Counted from the first letter of the stretch, positions 1 to 7,630 are shown. The stretch is DNA of 19,368 nt from JAWLFY01 sp041685355 (GCA_041685355.1 JAWLFY010000095.1:1-19368), one strand, 5' to 3'. Translations and numbers: made by a program. The notes: a model not told the origin generated them from the letters alone.

Positions 1-100
1 CATTACCTGTCGATGGTAAAGCTTGCTATGATCGGGCGTTATCTTCGCGCGATCGCACCGGCAGGATCCCAAGTATGAGGGTTTTCTGACAGAGCCTAGG
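1..100 (+). mobile_element. Possible 3' end of an IS5-like insertion sequence (transposase C-terminus plus putative end)
   Basis: Frame 1 is open from the window edge to a TGA at 76-78 and encodes 25 residues with the stretch LSMVKLAMIGRYLRAI. This resembles the closing helix of IS5-type DDE transposases, which often end in a motif like MIYLAMIRLMLRRLA. Immediately after the stop comes GGGTTTTCTGACAGAGCC (79-96), which has the look of an IS terminal sequence ending in GGCTCTGTCAGAAAA on the other strand. The catalytic part and the left end of the element are outside the window, so neither the family nor a paired inverted repeat can be verified. The resemblance is from memory of the family and the call is tentative. 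Confidence 0.35.
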
Positions 101-177
101 TGAAGCGGAGGCGGGCTCTGCTGAGGAGCAACCCGTCGAGGAATAGCCTGGTCTGCGATGCGCCGAAGGTGCTTCGC

Positions 178-207
178 GTCCTCCGTCGGTGTTTGCCGGC
201 GGAGGAC
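178..207 (+). other. Strong stem-loop
   Basis: Positions 178-189 and 196-207 pair as a 12-bp stem around the 6-base loop TGTTTG. The outer 8 bp (GTCCTCCG / CGGAGGAC) are perfect. The inner four include one T-G wobble that pairs only in plus-strand RNA, so the structure is better on the plus strand. No T-run follows (TCTCTCGAGC), so it is not a classical intrinsic terminator. It could stop transcription coming out of the putative IS element, or be incidental to the minus-strand frame that overlaps it. Confidence 0.4.
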
Positions 208-352
208 TCTCTCGAGCTTGTCCGCGTTCGCTCGCATCCTCACTTCGGACATCGCAGCAATGCCTCCAAAACCTACGTTCTGGGCAGTTGCCACTAAAAT
301 CGCGGAACAACCTTGAGAGAGAGCAAGTAGAGAAGAAGAGAAAGCCCCGGAA

Positions 353-514
353 CGGCATACGGTGCCGAACGGCAAACGGTGCCACCGGCAAACGGTGCCA
401 CCCGCCATCCGTTTATCGGTGGGTGGCACCGAATCAGGTTCGTGGGTGGCACCAAATCAATGCATGGGTGGCACCGAATCACGGTGGGTGGCACCGAATC
501 ACGGCACCAAATCA
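353..514. repeat. Inverted cluster of GGTGCCACC / GGTGGCACC repeats
   Basis: The left half has three copies of GGCAWACGGTGCC (354-366, 371-383, 387-399), two continuing as GGTGCCACC. The right half has four copies of GGGTGGCACCRAATCA (421-436, 444-459, 466-481, 486-501) and a partial copy GGCACCAAATCA (503-514). The halves are reverse-complementary in their core: 393-403 pairs perfectly over 11 bp with 421-431 around a 17-base loop. Copies are 20-23 bp apart, with only 4-7 bases between them. The cluster resembles a REP-type extragenic palindromic element. It lies in the 272-base gap (253-524) that otherwise shows no gene. Confidence 0.85.
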
Positions 515-524
515 CGCAGGACGT

Positions 525-776
525 CTAACGATTCGTGCTGGAGGCCAGATCGTAGATGCCGGGGGTCGCGCCACGCGGCGCTAGCAACGCAGAAACATCA
601 ATGCCCACCGCCCGCGAAATCGGATGGTCGAACAGAGTTCCGTCAATGTCGATCGCCTCGGTCCCGTGCCCGGGTCGATCGTCGCTGATCCCCTGTCGAG
701 GCAACCCGTCTGTCGCAAAGGCACTACAAAATGTGATACATGCAAAGCAAACGAGAATTGTGCACAAACGGCGCAT
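525..776 (-). CDS. Small secreted protein of unknown function
   Basis: This encodes 83 residues. The N-terminus is a clear Sec signal peptide: MRRL, a hydrophobic core (CTILVCFACITF), and a probable cleavage after CSAFA near residue 21, leaving a mature chain of about 62 residues. AAGGAG lies 6 bases upstream of the ATG, one of the best ribosome-binding sites in the window, which supports a real gene despite its small size. No domain is recognised. The only feature of the mature part is a short acidic, aspartate-rich stretch around IDIDGTLFDH. It starts 93 bases downstream of the yhaN-like gene on the same strand and may be read through from it. Confidence 0.6.
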   Translation of the reverse strand: MRRLCTILVCFACITFCSAFATDGLPRQGISDDRPGHGTEAIDIDGTLFDHPISRAVGIDVSALLAPRGATPGIYDLASSTNR

Positions 777-869
777 GGTTGACTCCTTGGGACGGGAAAA
801 ATGGGAGCGAGGGGATTACAAATCTAGGGAGTTTTGAAACAGTCGAGTAGAGGAGGGGGGCGGCAGGGA

Positions 870-3800
870 TTAGGCGGAAACTCGGTTGCCGTTCCACCAG
901 GAACCGTCTCGGTTGACTCGGTCGTCGGGAAGGGCGTTGAAGAGTTCGGCGCTGTCTTCGTCGAGCCATTCGCCGCGTGCCGATTCCGCGGCGACTTCGT
1001 CGTCGTCGATCCGGCCGTCGGCGGGCTCCCGTTCGTACCACGCCCAGCCGATCGCGGGCTGGGGGCGAGCCGGTTGGACTCGCTGGGGCTTGGGGCGTTT
1101 GGGGGCGGGGCGTCGACGAGGGATCGGGGGTGACGGCTTCGGTTCGGGCGTCGGTTCAGGTTTCGGTTCGGGCGCCGGGCCGGGTTCGGGGATCACCACG
1201 ACCGGCTCGGGGGTTCGGCGGGTGAGCTTCCGGCGGACGTACTTGATCGGCCGCGGTGTCGGGGTTTCCGCTGCCGCCGGTTCGACGGTTTCCTCGTCCT
1301 CGACTTCCGGCTCGGCGAGTTCTGGCTCGGGTACCGTCGTTTCGCGCTCCGTCGTTTCGCGCTCCGTCGTTTCGCGCTCCGTCGTTTCGAGTTCGGGGAT
1401 TTCGGGGTCGGGGATTTCGGGTTCGGGGATCGGTACCTCGATCGCGGGCGGTTCCATCGGGAGGGCGCGTCCGGGTTGGCCTTGATCGGGGAGTGCGCGG
1501 ACTTCGACGCCGATCTCTTGGAAGATGTCGACGATGTGATCGTGGCAGGTGAACATCATCACCTGGTGTCCCAGTTCGGCGAAGGTTTTCAGGGTCGCGG
1601 CGGCGTGGGTGGCGCGTTGGCGATCGAAGTTGACGAGGACGTCGTCGAGGACCAGCGGGAGCATGACGCCGCGGCGGGCGTAGGCGGAGGCGAGGGCGAG
1701 CCGGAGCGCGATGAAGACGGCTTCGCCGGTGCCGCGGCTGAGCACGTCGAGCGGCAGTGAGTCCCCGCCTGCGTCGTCGATCTTGAGCTTGTTCGTCCCG
1801 AGCGGAGTCCAGATTCGGGTGTACTTGCCGTCGGTGAGTTGGTTCAGAAACGAGGAGGCTTCGCGGAGCGTTTCGGGTTGGCGTTCCCGTTCGAACGTGC
1901 CGCAGACATCTTCGAGCAGACAGCTGGCCATGCCGAGGGTTTGCCAACGGCGGGCGAGGTTATCGATTTGTCGGCGGACGCATTCGAGTTCGAGTCGGGC
2001 GTCGGCGAGCCGGCCGTCGTCGGCGAGTTGTTTCATCTCTTGGGCGAGCTCGCCCTGTTCGGTCCGCAGGGTGGCGACGCGTGCTTCGGTTTCGCCGATC
2101 CGGGTGGTGAGCGATTCCCATCGCTTTTCGAGATCGCTGGCGGTGGCGTCAGCGATCTCGCGGGCAACGGCGTCGTACTCGACGTGATGTCCGATCATCG
2201 AGCGGACTTGGCGATCGAGTTCGGCGTGGCGGGTCCGCATTTCGGCGAGCGACGCTTTGGTATCGACGAGCGCGTAGAACTGTTCGGCCGTGGCGACGCC
2301 GCACTTGGCCCACAGCGCGCGGCATTGTTGTTCGGCCCGCTCGATCGCACGGACGTGGGAGGATTGGTGCCGTTTGAGTTGTTGGTCCTGTTCCTTCAGC
2401 TCGCGTCGGCGTTTGATCCAGTGTTGTTGTCGCGAGAGTTCTTCGTGCAGGTGGTTCAGCTGGTCGAGCGGCCCGGTGCGGGGACGCGCGCGGTCGGACG
2501 CGGAATCGGACTTTGCCGCGCCGTCCCGGTCGTTCGCGGCTCCGTCCCGGTCGTTCGCGGCTCCGGCCTGTTCGTTGAGCTCGAGCGCTTCCAGGTAGAG
2601 CGTTTCGATCCGTTTGGCGATCGTTTTTCGTTCGCGGCGTCGTTGGTCGCGTTCGTCGCGGAGGTCGGTCAGCCGCCGCATATCGGCTTGCAGCGTTTCG
2701 TAGCCGTCGCCGAGTTCGCGGACGCTGGAGGGCGACATCGACTCGCTGAGCCCGAGGTGGGCGAGCGCTTCGGACCAACCCCGTCGCGCGGCCTTGAGGC
2801 CGTCGGCGGCGCGGGAGGCGCGTTGGCGGGCGGCCTGGTACGACTGGGTCGCGGCTTGGTGTTGGTGATAGACCGGCAGCGCCGCCTCGAGTTCGGCGAG
2901 CAGCTTTTCCGAGTCGCGGAGCCGCTGTTCGAGGGTTTGGCTGCTCGCCGGGAGCGACGATTCGATCTCGTCGCGATCCGACTCGAGTTCACGGAGTTGA
3001 CGGCGGACGGAGTCGATTTGGCGTTCGCAGTCGTCGAGGTCGGCCGAGGTCGAACGGTGTCCCCGTTCGCGGCTGAGGTAGTAAACCAGCAGCGCCATCG
3101 CGCCGAAGATCACGCACAACATCCCTTGGGTCGGGTCGTTGTTCTCGCCGATGAAGGTTTCGATCCCGAACAGGTGAAACGTGCCGTACAGGACGAGGCC
3201 GCCGCCGAAGATGAAGGGGATCCCCAGCATCGGCAGCCGGTCCATCGGCAACACCTTGTCGGTGGCGAGGTCGACCGATTCCTGTTCCAGGTCGCGGTAG
3301 TGCCGTTTGAGCTTTTCGAGGTGTTCGCCGAGTTGGATCCGTTGGCGGAGCGTCGCGATCAGTTTGTTCTCTTCGCGGATCGCTTGTTGCAGGTTGGTCG
3401 CGCGGACCCGTTCGAGCGTGCCGCGGATTTCGTGTTCGAGTTTGTCGGCTTTCTGTTTGTATTCGGCGGCGGCGGTGCGGGACTGTTTCAGCAGGAACAG
3501 CTGTTCCTTGACCCGTTTGGCCGGTTCGGCGAGGGAGGCGAGGCTGCCGCGTGAGAGTTCGGGCAATCGGGCGGGGTCGCCGTCGGCGAGGGCCTCGCGG
3601 TCTTGTTCGTCGAGCCCGACCCGCTGGGCGTCGGCGTCGAGTTGTTTGAGCGTCTTGTCGATTTGTTGATCGAGCCGGCCGATCTGTTCCTCGAGGGCTT
3701 CGACCCAGGTCGCCTGTTCGGTGGCGGCTTCGATCCGTCCCTTGAGGTCGAGCAGGCGTCGGCTAAGGGGAAGCCGGTCGGCGGATTCGCGGATCTCGCG

Positions 3801-4715
3801 GCGTTTCTGTTTGATCTCCTCGAGCTTTTTGGTTCGCTCCTCGATCAGCGCTTCGATCTGGACGAGTTGATTCGGGGCATCGTCCGGGAGTTCGGATTGG
3901 GTTTCGGTTTGTGCGATTTCGCGGGTGAGCGAGTCGCGTTTGGTCCACGTCTCGAAGACGTTGGTCGCGGCCTCCACGCAGCGTGCTTCGCGTTCCCAGC
4001 ACTCGACGCGCTGGCCGAGTTGTTCGATCTCTTGTTGGCGGGTTCGTCGGAGGGTGGCGAGTTCGCCCCACCGCCGACCGAGGCGGGTGAGGGTTTCGAT
4101 CTCGTCGCGGAGCCGATCCCGTTTGGCGAGCAGTCGCGACAGCTTGCAGGTCTCGGCGTCGTCCTCGGCGGCGGCGCGCCCGATGAGGTCTTGGCGGCCG
4201 AGCCGGAGCGACCGCATCACGTCGACGAGCGAGACGCGATCGAGCCCGCTGGAGAGTTTGTACAACTCGTCGGCGGCGGCGGTATCGTCGAGGGTGCTCA
4301 GTTCTTGCAGTTCGCGGATGCCGATCGCGAACACGTTGGTGAAGATCGGCTCGTCGATTTGTCCGAGCAGGGTCGTCAGCCGGTGTTCGCCTTGGACCAA
4401 GCCGTCTTGGCCGGTGACCGAGAGCCGTCCGGCGGCGTTGCCGTCGGTGAGTTGGCTGTGTCGACGGATCTCGTAACCGCCGCCGGGGCCGGTGACGCGG
4501 ATCGCGCCGCCGGGGGAGCCGCCGTAGACGGGAGGCAGGTAGCGCTGGCGGCGCGACTCGGTGAACCCGTAGAACATCGCGCGGAGGAATTGCATCAGCG
4601 TCGTCTTGCCCGCCTCGTTGGGGCCGTAGAACAACGTCATCCCTTCGGGCATCGAATCGACCGAGAGTCCGGACCAGACTCCGAACCCGTCGATCTGGAT
4701 GTCTTTGACTTTCAT
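870..4715 (-). CDS. YhaN-like AAA/SMC-type coiled-coil ATPase with a long Pro/Glu/Arg-rich C-terminal tail
   Basis: This 1281-residue protein is the likely partner of the adjacent metallophosphoesterase, by analogy with YhaN/YhaO and SbcC/SbcD, and is presumed to act in DNA end processing. Visible: Walker A GPNEAGKT (31-38); long helical coiled-coil arms; two membrane-like segments in the middle (about 496-516 and 532-548), as YhaN proteins often have; an ABC-type signature LSRGTGEA (about 992-999); Walker B LPLVLDD (about 1019-1025). The ATPase ends near 1080. About 200 residues follow of low-complexity sequence (PEIP, TTERE and PEPKPEP repeats, then Arg/Lys-rich), ending in an acidic Trp-containing segment; I do not know this tail from the family. 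The start is the ATG overlapping the stop of the upstream gene (ATGA); an in-frame extension to 4880 would lie inside that gene and is rejected. Confidence 0.87.
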   Translation of the reverse strand: MKVKDIQIDGFGVWSGLSVDSMPEGMTLFYGPNEAGKTTLMQFLRAMFYGFTESRRQRYLPPVYGGSPGGAIRVTGPGGGYEIRRHSQLTDGNAAGRLSVTGQDGLVQGEHRLTTLLGQIDEPIFTNVFAIGIRELQELSTLDDTAAADELYKLSSGLDRVSLVDVMRSLRLGRQDLIGRAAAEDDAETCKLSRLLAKRDRLRDEIETLTRLGRRWGELATLRRTRQQEIEQLGQRVECWEREARCVEAATNVFETWTKRDSLTREIAQTETQSELPDDAPNQLVQIEALIEERTKKLEEIKQKRREIRESADRLPLSRRLLDLKGRIEAATEQATWVEALEEQIGRLDQQIDKTLKQLDADAQRVGLDEQDREALADGDPARLPELSRGSLASLAEPAKRVKEQLFLLKQSRTAAAEYKQKADKLEHEIRGTLERVRATNLQQAIREENKLIATLRQRIQLGEHLEKLKRHYRDLEQESVDLATDKVLPMDRLPMLGIPFIFGGGLVLYGTFHLFGIETFIGENNDPTQGMLCVIFGAMALLVYYLSRERGHRSTSADLDDCERQIDSVRRQLRELESDRDEIESSLPASSQTLEQRLRDSEKLLAELEAALPVYHQHQAATQSYQAARQRASRAADGLKAARRGWSEALAHLGLSESMSPSSVRELGDGYETLQADMRRLTDLRDERDQRRRERKTIAKRIETLYLEALELNEQAGAANDRDGAANDRDGAAKSDSASDRARPRTGPLDQLNHLHEELSRQQHWIKRRRELKEQDQQLKRHQSSHVRAIERAEQQCRALWAKCGVATAEQFYALVDTKASLAEMRTRHAELDRQVRSMIGHHVEYDAVAREIADATASDLEKRWESLTTRIGETEARVATLRTEQGELAQEMKQLADDGRLADARLELECVRRQIDNLARRWQTLGMASCLLEDVCGTFERERQPETLREASSFLNQLTDGKYTRIWTPLGTNKLKIDDAGGDSLPLDVLSRGTGEAVFIALRLALASAYARRGVMLPLVLDDVLVNFDRQRATHAAATLKTFAELGHQVMMFTCHDHIVDIFQEIGVEVRALPDQGQPGRALPMEPPAIEVPIPEPEIPDPEIPELETTERETTERETTERETTVPEPELAEPEVEDEETVEPAAAETPTPRPIKYVRRKLTRRTPEPVVVIPEPGPAPEPKPEPTPEPKPSPPIPRRRPAPKRPKPQRVQPARPQPAIGWAWYEREPADGRIDDDEVAAESARGEWLDEDSAELFNALPDDRVNRDGSWWNGNRVSA
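1336..1439 (-). repeat. 15-bp tandem repeats in the tail of the YhaN-like gene
   Basis: Three identical 15-bp units (1336-1350, 1351-1365, 1366-1380) and a partial fourth encode TTERE repeats. Next to them are further 15-bp units (1395-1409, 1410-1424, diverged 1425-1439) encoding PEIPD/E repeats. All keep the reading frame. Confidence 0.9.
2521..2562 (-). repeat. 21-bp tandem duplication inside the YhaN-like gene
   Basis: Two perfect 21-bp copies (2521-2541 and 2542-2562) encode a repeated seven-residue GAANDRD block, with a degenerate third copy (GAAKSD) beside it. It falls in a loop within the second coiled-coil arm. The frame is preserved. Confidence 0.9.
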
Positions 4716-5971
4716 GATTGGTTCACCAGGTTTGGCTTCCCGCCGCGAAGCAATTCGACACCGAGCAGGGTGGCTTGATCGAGCAATTCGACCCGCGTCG
4801 ACGCGGGCGGGTCGGCGAGCAAGGTCGATGACGTGGAGGGGAGCCCGCCGGGCTCGCCGATCGGTTGTTCCTCGGTCCACGGCAACAGGTTCAGATCGCG
4901 TCCGTCCGTTTTGCGATGTTTTTCGGCGGCCCGCAGGAAGTCGCCGAGGATCGTGTCTTCTTCACGCCACGATTCCGGGTATTTTCGCGGCGGGCGGATC
5001 GCCAGGTCGACGGTCCAAGCGGCGGGGGTCCCGTGGCCGAAATCGCGGCGGAGGGAACGCAGCAGTTCGTCGGCGTCCCCGACGCGGTGGAGCGAATCGC
5101 CGTCGGAGACCGCGACGTCCCAGCCGATCAGCAGGTGCCGTGCGCCGTGCTCGTGTTGCAGCCGCGCGACCCGTTCGCCGAGCAGGCTCCGCAGGTTGCC
5201 GACTTGGCCGATTTCGGCGGCATCGATCGTGACCGGGCAGTACCGGAACGAATCACATTCGACCGCGTGGACGCGGGCGTTGCGTTCGGCGTCGACGTCG
5301 ACGACCGTGTAGCCGTGCGGCCCCGGTTCTTCGAGCGATCGGGCTTGGGGGGACCCGGCGTAGACGGCGTAGGCTTCGGGGTCATCGGCGAGTTCGCGGC
5401 GGTTGTGTTCGCCGCCGAGTGCCCAGTACTGAAAACGACTTTCCGCGAGGGCCTTCGGGTCGGTGGCCCCGTAACCGACGGCGACCGTGTACTGGTCCGT
5501 TTCGTCGATGTGGAAGCTGGGGACGTGAAGGGTGCCGCGTCCTTCGCAGCTGCGGCCGGCGACGACACAGATCGTGCGGCCGGCGCGTTCGACGGGGACC
5601 GACACGACGCGGTTTTTCGGGAACAGCGTGACGTTGGGCGGAAGCGGGACCGCTTCGGGCCAGCGTTGCGGGTCGTCGACGGCGCCGGCGGCCCAGAAGA
5701 CCGGTTTGCCCTTCGCGGCGAGTTGTTCGAAGCCGTCGAGCAGCAGCGACATGCCGTGGGGCCCGGCCGCCATCGGGCTGAGCAGGTCGCCGCTGAGTAG
5801 CAGGAAATCGACATTTTCGGCGACGGCGGCGTCGAAGACCGCCTTGGCCGCTCGCCGCGGGGCCGTCGCCATCGCCTCCTTGAGGTGCGGCGGCAGCAAG
5901 TCGAGATCGCCAAGCGGGACCTCCAAGTGGAAGTCGCTGGCATGAATAAATCGGAATGACTCGCCCGGCAT
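4712..5971 (-). CDS. YhaO-like metallophosphoesterase with degenerate metal-binding motifs
   Basis: This 419-residue protein has the calcineurin-like phosphoesterase fold of YhaO/SbcD/Mre11. Motif I is intact (HASDFHLE, Asp13 and His15), as is motif II (SGDLLSP, Asp62). The other ligands are not: the GNHD position reads GAVDD (96-100), the usual HG reads GYG (166-168), and GHxH reads GGEH (186-189). The GSPQ turn after the active site (207-210) is present. The protein is therefore a YhaO homologue by fold and context, but nuclease activity is doubtful. I recall planctomycete relatives with similar losses, which would make this a subfamily trait. The start at 5971 is chosen because GGGAGG precedes it at normal spacing and the domain begins at once; an in-frame ATG at 6025 lacks this. 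It overlaps the YhaN-like gene by 4 nt, implying translational coupling. Confidence 0.85.
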   Translation of the reverse strand: MPGESFRFIHASDFHLEVPLGDLDLLPPHLKEAMATAPRRAAKAVFDAAVAENVDFLLLSGDLLSPMAAGPHGMSLLLDGFEQLAAKGKPVFWAAGAVDDPQRWPEAVPLPPNVTLFPKNRVVSVPVERAGRTICVVAGRSCEGRGTLHVPSFHIDETDQYTVAVGYGATDPKALAESRFQYWALGGEHNRRELADDPEAYAVYAGSPQARSLEEPGPHGYTVVDVDAERNARVHAVECDSFRYCPVTIDAAEIGQVGNLRSLLGERVARLQHEHGARHLLIGWDVAVSDGDSLHRVGDADELLRSLRRDFGHGTPAAWTVDLAIRPPRKYPESWREEDTILGDFLRAAEKHRKTDGRDLNLLPWTEEQPIGEPGGLPSTSSTLLADPPASTRVELLDQATLLGVELLRGGKPNLVNQS

Positions 5972-6080
5972 CGGTTCCCTCCCCGCGGTGAGCCGAACGC
6001 GGACGGAATCCCTCGCGGCGGCCACCTCGTGTGACCCGTCATGCCGCCAGGCAAACCGCGCTCGGCTGAGTTAACTGCGG

Positions 6081-6110
6081 AGTTTAACGAAAATCGGGAT
6101 TTCGGGCCAA
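6081..6110 (-). promoter_or_regulatory. Candidate sigma-70-type promoter for the yhaO-yhaN pair
   Basis: On the minus strand, TTGGCC (plus 6105-6110) and TAAACT (plus 6081-6086) are separated by 18 bases, in one of the few A/T-richer patches of the region. It lies about 110 bases upstream of the yhaO-like start. The match is by eye only. Confidence 0.3.
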
Positions 6111-6141
6111 GCCAATTCTGTGTCCCCCCTCCGGGGCCGGT

Positions 6142-6170
6142 TTGACGGAATCGGTTGCACCCGGTTTGCT
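6142..6170 (+). promoter_or_regulatory. Candidate promoter for the pilin-like gene
   Basis: TTGACG (6142-6147) is a good -35, with 17 bases to a weak -10, TTTGCT (6165-6170). Transcription would begin near 6177. This falls in the ribosome-binding site of the alternative start at 6185 and so favours the start at 6278. Confidence 0.25.
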
Positions 6171-6277
6171 GCGGGGAGGAGATCATGATTGGTGATCTCG
6201 TTTGCCGGGGACAACCAGACGTCGGGCCGCGACGTAGAAGATTGTCGTCCGTTTTCTCGACCTCCGAATGGAAGCCG

Positions 6278-6745
6278 ATGCATCCCACTCACCGTAGCCG
6301 CCGAGGCGTGTTGGCCGTCGCCACGTGCATCGCGATCGTCGCCCTTTTTTGGAGCGGATGGCGGGGGCTCGATCGATGGTGGCGTTCCTCCGAATCTGAG
6401 GTCGCGGCAGCGGCGTTCGAATATTTGGAGGGGATTCGGGAGGCCCAGCAGCTGTATTTCGCCCAAACCGGTCGGTACGCCGCGAGCGTCGATCGGCTCG
6501 ACGTGCGGATGCCCCCCCCGGTCCGATTTTCGGTCGCGATGACCCGCCACGAAGCCGGAGCGGGAGAAAAGGAGGGGTGGTCGATGACGCTCATCCGGGC
6601 CCGGTCACCGCTGAGCAATTACCGTTACCGGGTCACTTACAGCGAAAGCGGTTTCGAGGCGTCCCGGAGCACGATCGACCCTGCGCTTTCGCCTGCGGGG
6701 ATCGAGTTACGTCTCGCCTCGTCGCGTTCCGGGGACCCAAAGTGA
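6278..6745 (+). CDS. Pilin-like / GspG-like membrane-anchored protein
   Basis: This encodes 155 residues. A short basic N-terminus (MHPTHRSRRG) leads into a hydrophobic segment at about residues 11-26, followed by a helix with EAQQLYFAQTGRYAASVDRL (about 57-76), the pattern of pseudopilins and related small planctomycete proteins in which the helix meets a globular domain. The prepilin peptidase motif (GFTLIE type) is absent, so processing as a true pilin is unlikely; a simple membrane anchor with a periplasmic domain fits better. The start is uncertain: in-frame ATG 6185 has a strong GGGGAGGA site, but would add 31 residues of poorer codon bias ahead of the membrane helix. It converges on the methyltransferase gene, overlapping by 39 bases at the 3' ends. 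Confidence 0.65.
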   Translation: MHPTHRSRRGVLAVATCIAIVALFWSGWRGLDRWWRSSESEVAAAAFEYLEGIREAQQLYFAQTGRYAASVDRLDVRMPPPVRFSVAMTRHEAGAGEKEGWSMTLIRARSPLSNYRYRVTYSESGFEASRSTIDPALSPAGIELRLASSRSGDPK

Positions 6746-7630
6746 AGGGGTCCGGCGGGCGGTGCCGGCGTCACGGGTGTCTCGACGACGTGCTTTGATG
6801 CGGACGTAAGGGGCGATGAATCGGGCCCGTCCGGCGAACGAGTCGGCCGCGGCGTCCGGTTTCGCGTGAACCGGTTCGACCAAATCTTCGACGACGAACC
6901 CGGCACGGCAAATTCCGCCGACGATTTGTTCCCAGCGGTGGAGGAACTCGACCGCCCCGGGCTCTCGAAGGCGAGCGGACACCGCACCCCCCACCGAAGG
7001 CGGCGGGACGGGCCGATCCCGGTAATAGGCGTGTTGGAGCTCGTAGCGTCCGTCACGGTTGGGGGTGTACGACGCCTGCAGGCTGGTCGGGGTTTTGTGT
7101 TGGCTGATGTAGAGACCTGACGGGCGGAGGACCCGCGCGACTTCGGCAAACAGGGTGCGGAGCTCCGGGAGGTAGCAGGAGCTGACCGGTTGGACCACGA
7201 CGTCGAACTCTCCGTCGCGGAACATCGACAATTCGTCCATCGACGTATTCACCAAACGGACCGGATCGCCGCGTTCGGCAGCCACTTGGCGGTCGAGTTC
7301 CAACATCGCGGGGGAGAGATCGACGACGGTGACGACGGCCCCGGCGGCTGCGTAAACCGAGCTCTGACGTCCTCCGCCGGCGGCGAGACAGAGGAGATGG
7401 CGTCCGCGGATGTCGCCATCGAGCCAGCCAGCCGGGTCGACCGTGGCGAGCGGGTCGCGAAGGTCGTCGTCGGCGGCGGGCCGACACAGCGGGGCCCGAT
7501 CCCGGGCCATCCGGTCGTACGCCCGCCCGTTGGTCCGCAATATTTCGTCCCGGTCCATCATTTCGTCCCGGTCCATCATTTCGTCCCGGCCCATCATTTC
7601 GTCCCGGTCCATCATTTCGTCCCGGTCCAT
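6707..7630 (-). CDS. Class I SAM-dependent methyltransferase
   Basis: This 307-residue protein has a Rossmann-type methyltransferase core: motif I LLCLAAGGGRQSS (SAM glycine loop), VVTVVDLSPAML (acidic residue binding the ribose), FDVVVQPVS and an EVARVLRPSGLY strand-turn, as in the Methyltransf_11/25 families. The substrate is not evident. The first 30 residues are almost wholly DRDEMM-type repeats made by an 18-bp tandem array. The start at 7630 is chosen for GAGGA 8 bases upstream; ATG 7657 would add nine residues with a weaker site, and several in-frame ATGs within the repeats are also possible. The C-terminal 25 residues are Arg-rich and unconserved in appearance. It is divergent from the anti-sigma-like gene, with 165 bases between the starts. 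Confidence 0.8.
   Translation of the reverse strand: MDRDEMMDRDEMMGRDEMMDRDEMMDRDEILRTNGRAYDRMARDRAPLCRPAADDDLRDPLATVDPAGWLDGDIRGRHLLCLAAGGGRQSSVYAAAGAVVTVVDLSPAMLELDRQVAAERGDPVRLVNTSMDELSMFRDGEFDVVVQPVSSCYLPELRTLFAEVARVLRPSGLYISQHKTPTSLQASYTPNRDGRYELQHAYYRDRPVPPPSVGGAVSARLREPGAVEFLHRWEQIVGGICRAGFVVEDLVEPVHAKPDAAADSFAGRARFIAPYVRIKARRRDTRDAGTARRTPSLWVPGTRRGET

Larger units (their letters stand above)
1..252 (-). pseudogene. Possible 5' fragment of an unknown gene, running into the putative IS end
   Basis: A minus-strand frame opens with ATG at 252 and stays open to the window edge (84 codons). GGAGG lies 9 bases upstream, a good ribosome-binding site. The first 40 or so residues look protein-like (start MSEVRMRANADKLERVL, then a charged helical stretch) and have G/C-rich third positions. 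From about position 105 to 1 the frame overlaps the putative IS end and the third-position bias drops. The simplest reading is a gene start interrupted by an insertion; the alternative is a chance open frame. No family is recognised. Confidence 0.25.

Noticed and set aside
421..501. CRISPR-like regular repeats
   Set aside because: The intervals between the repeats are only 4-7 bases, too short for spacers, and inverted copies lie alongside. No cas genes are present.
1839..4778. Two long plus-strand open frames (1839-3554 and 3603-4778) opposite the YhaN-like gene
   Set aside because: Their translations are compositionally odd and match no family; they mirror the codon bias of the ATPase on the other strand, whose Walker motifs and coiled coils are clear.
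4716..4880. An N-terminal extension of the YhaN-like protein to 4880
   Set aside because: It lies wholly inside the YhaO-like gene and precedes the conserved start MKVKDIQIDGFG; the ATGA overlap is the usual arrangement.
5128..6288. A 386-codon minus-strand frame overlapping the YhaO-like gene
   Set aside because: It is a shifted frame of the same gene, rich in Arg/Ser/Pro, without phosphoesterase motifs.
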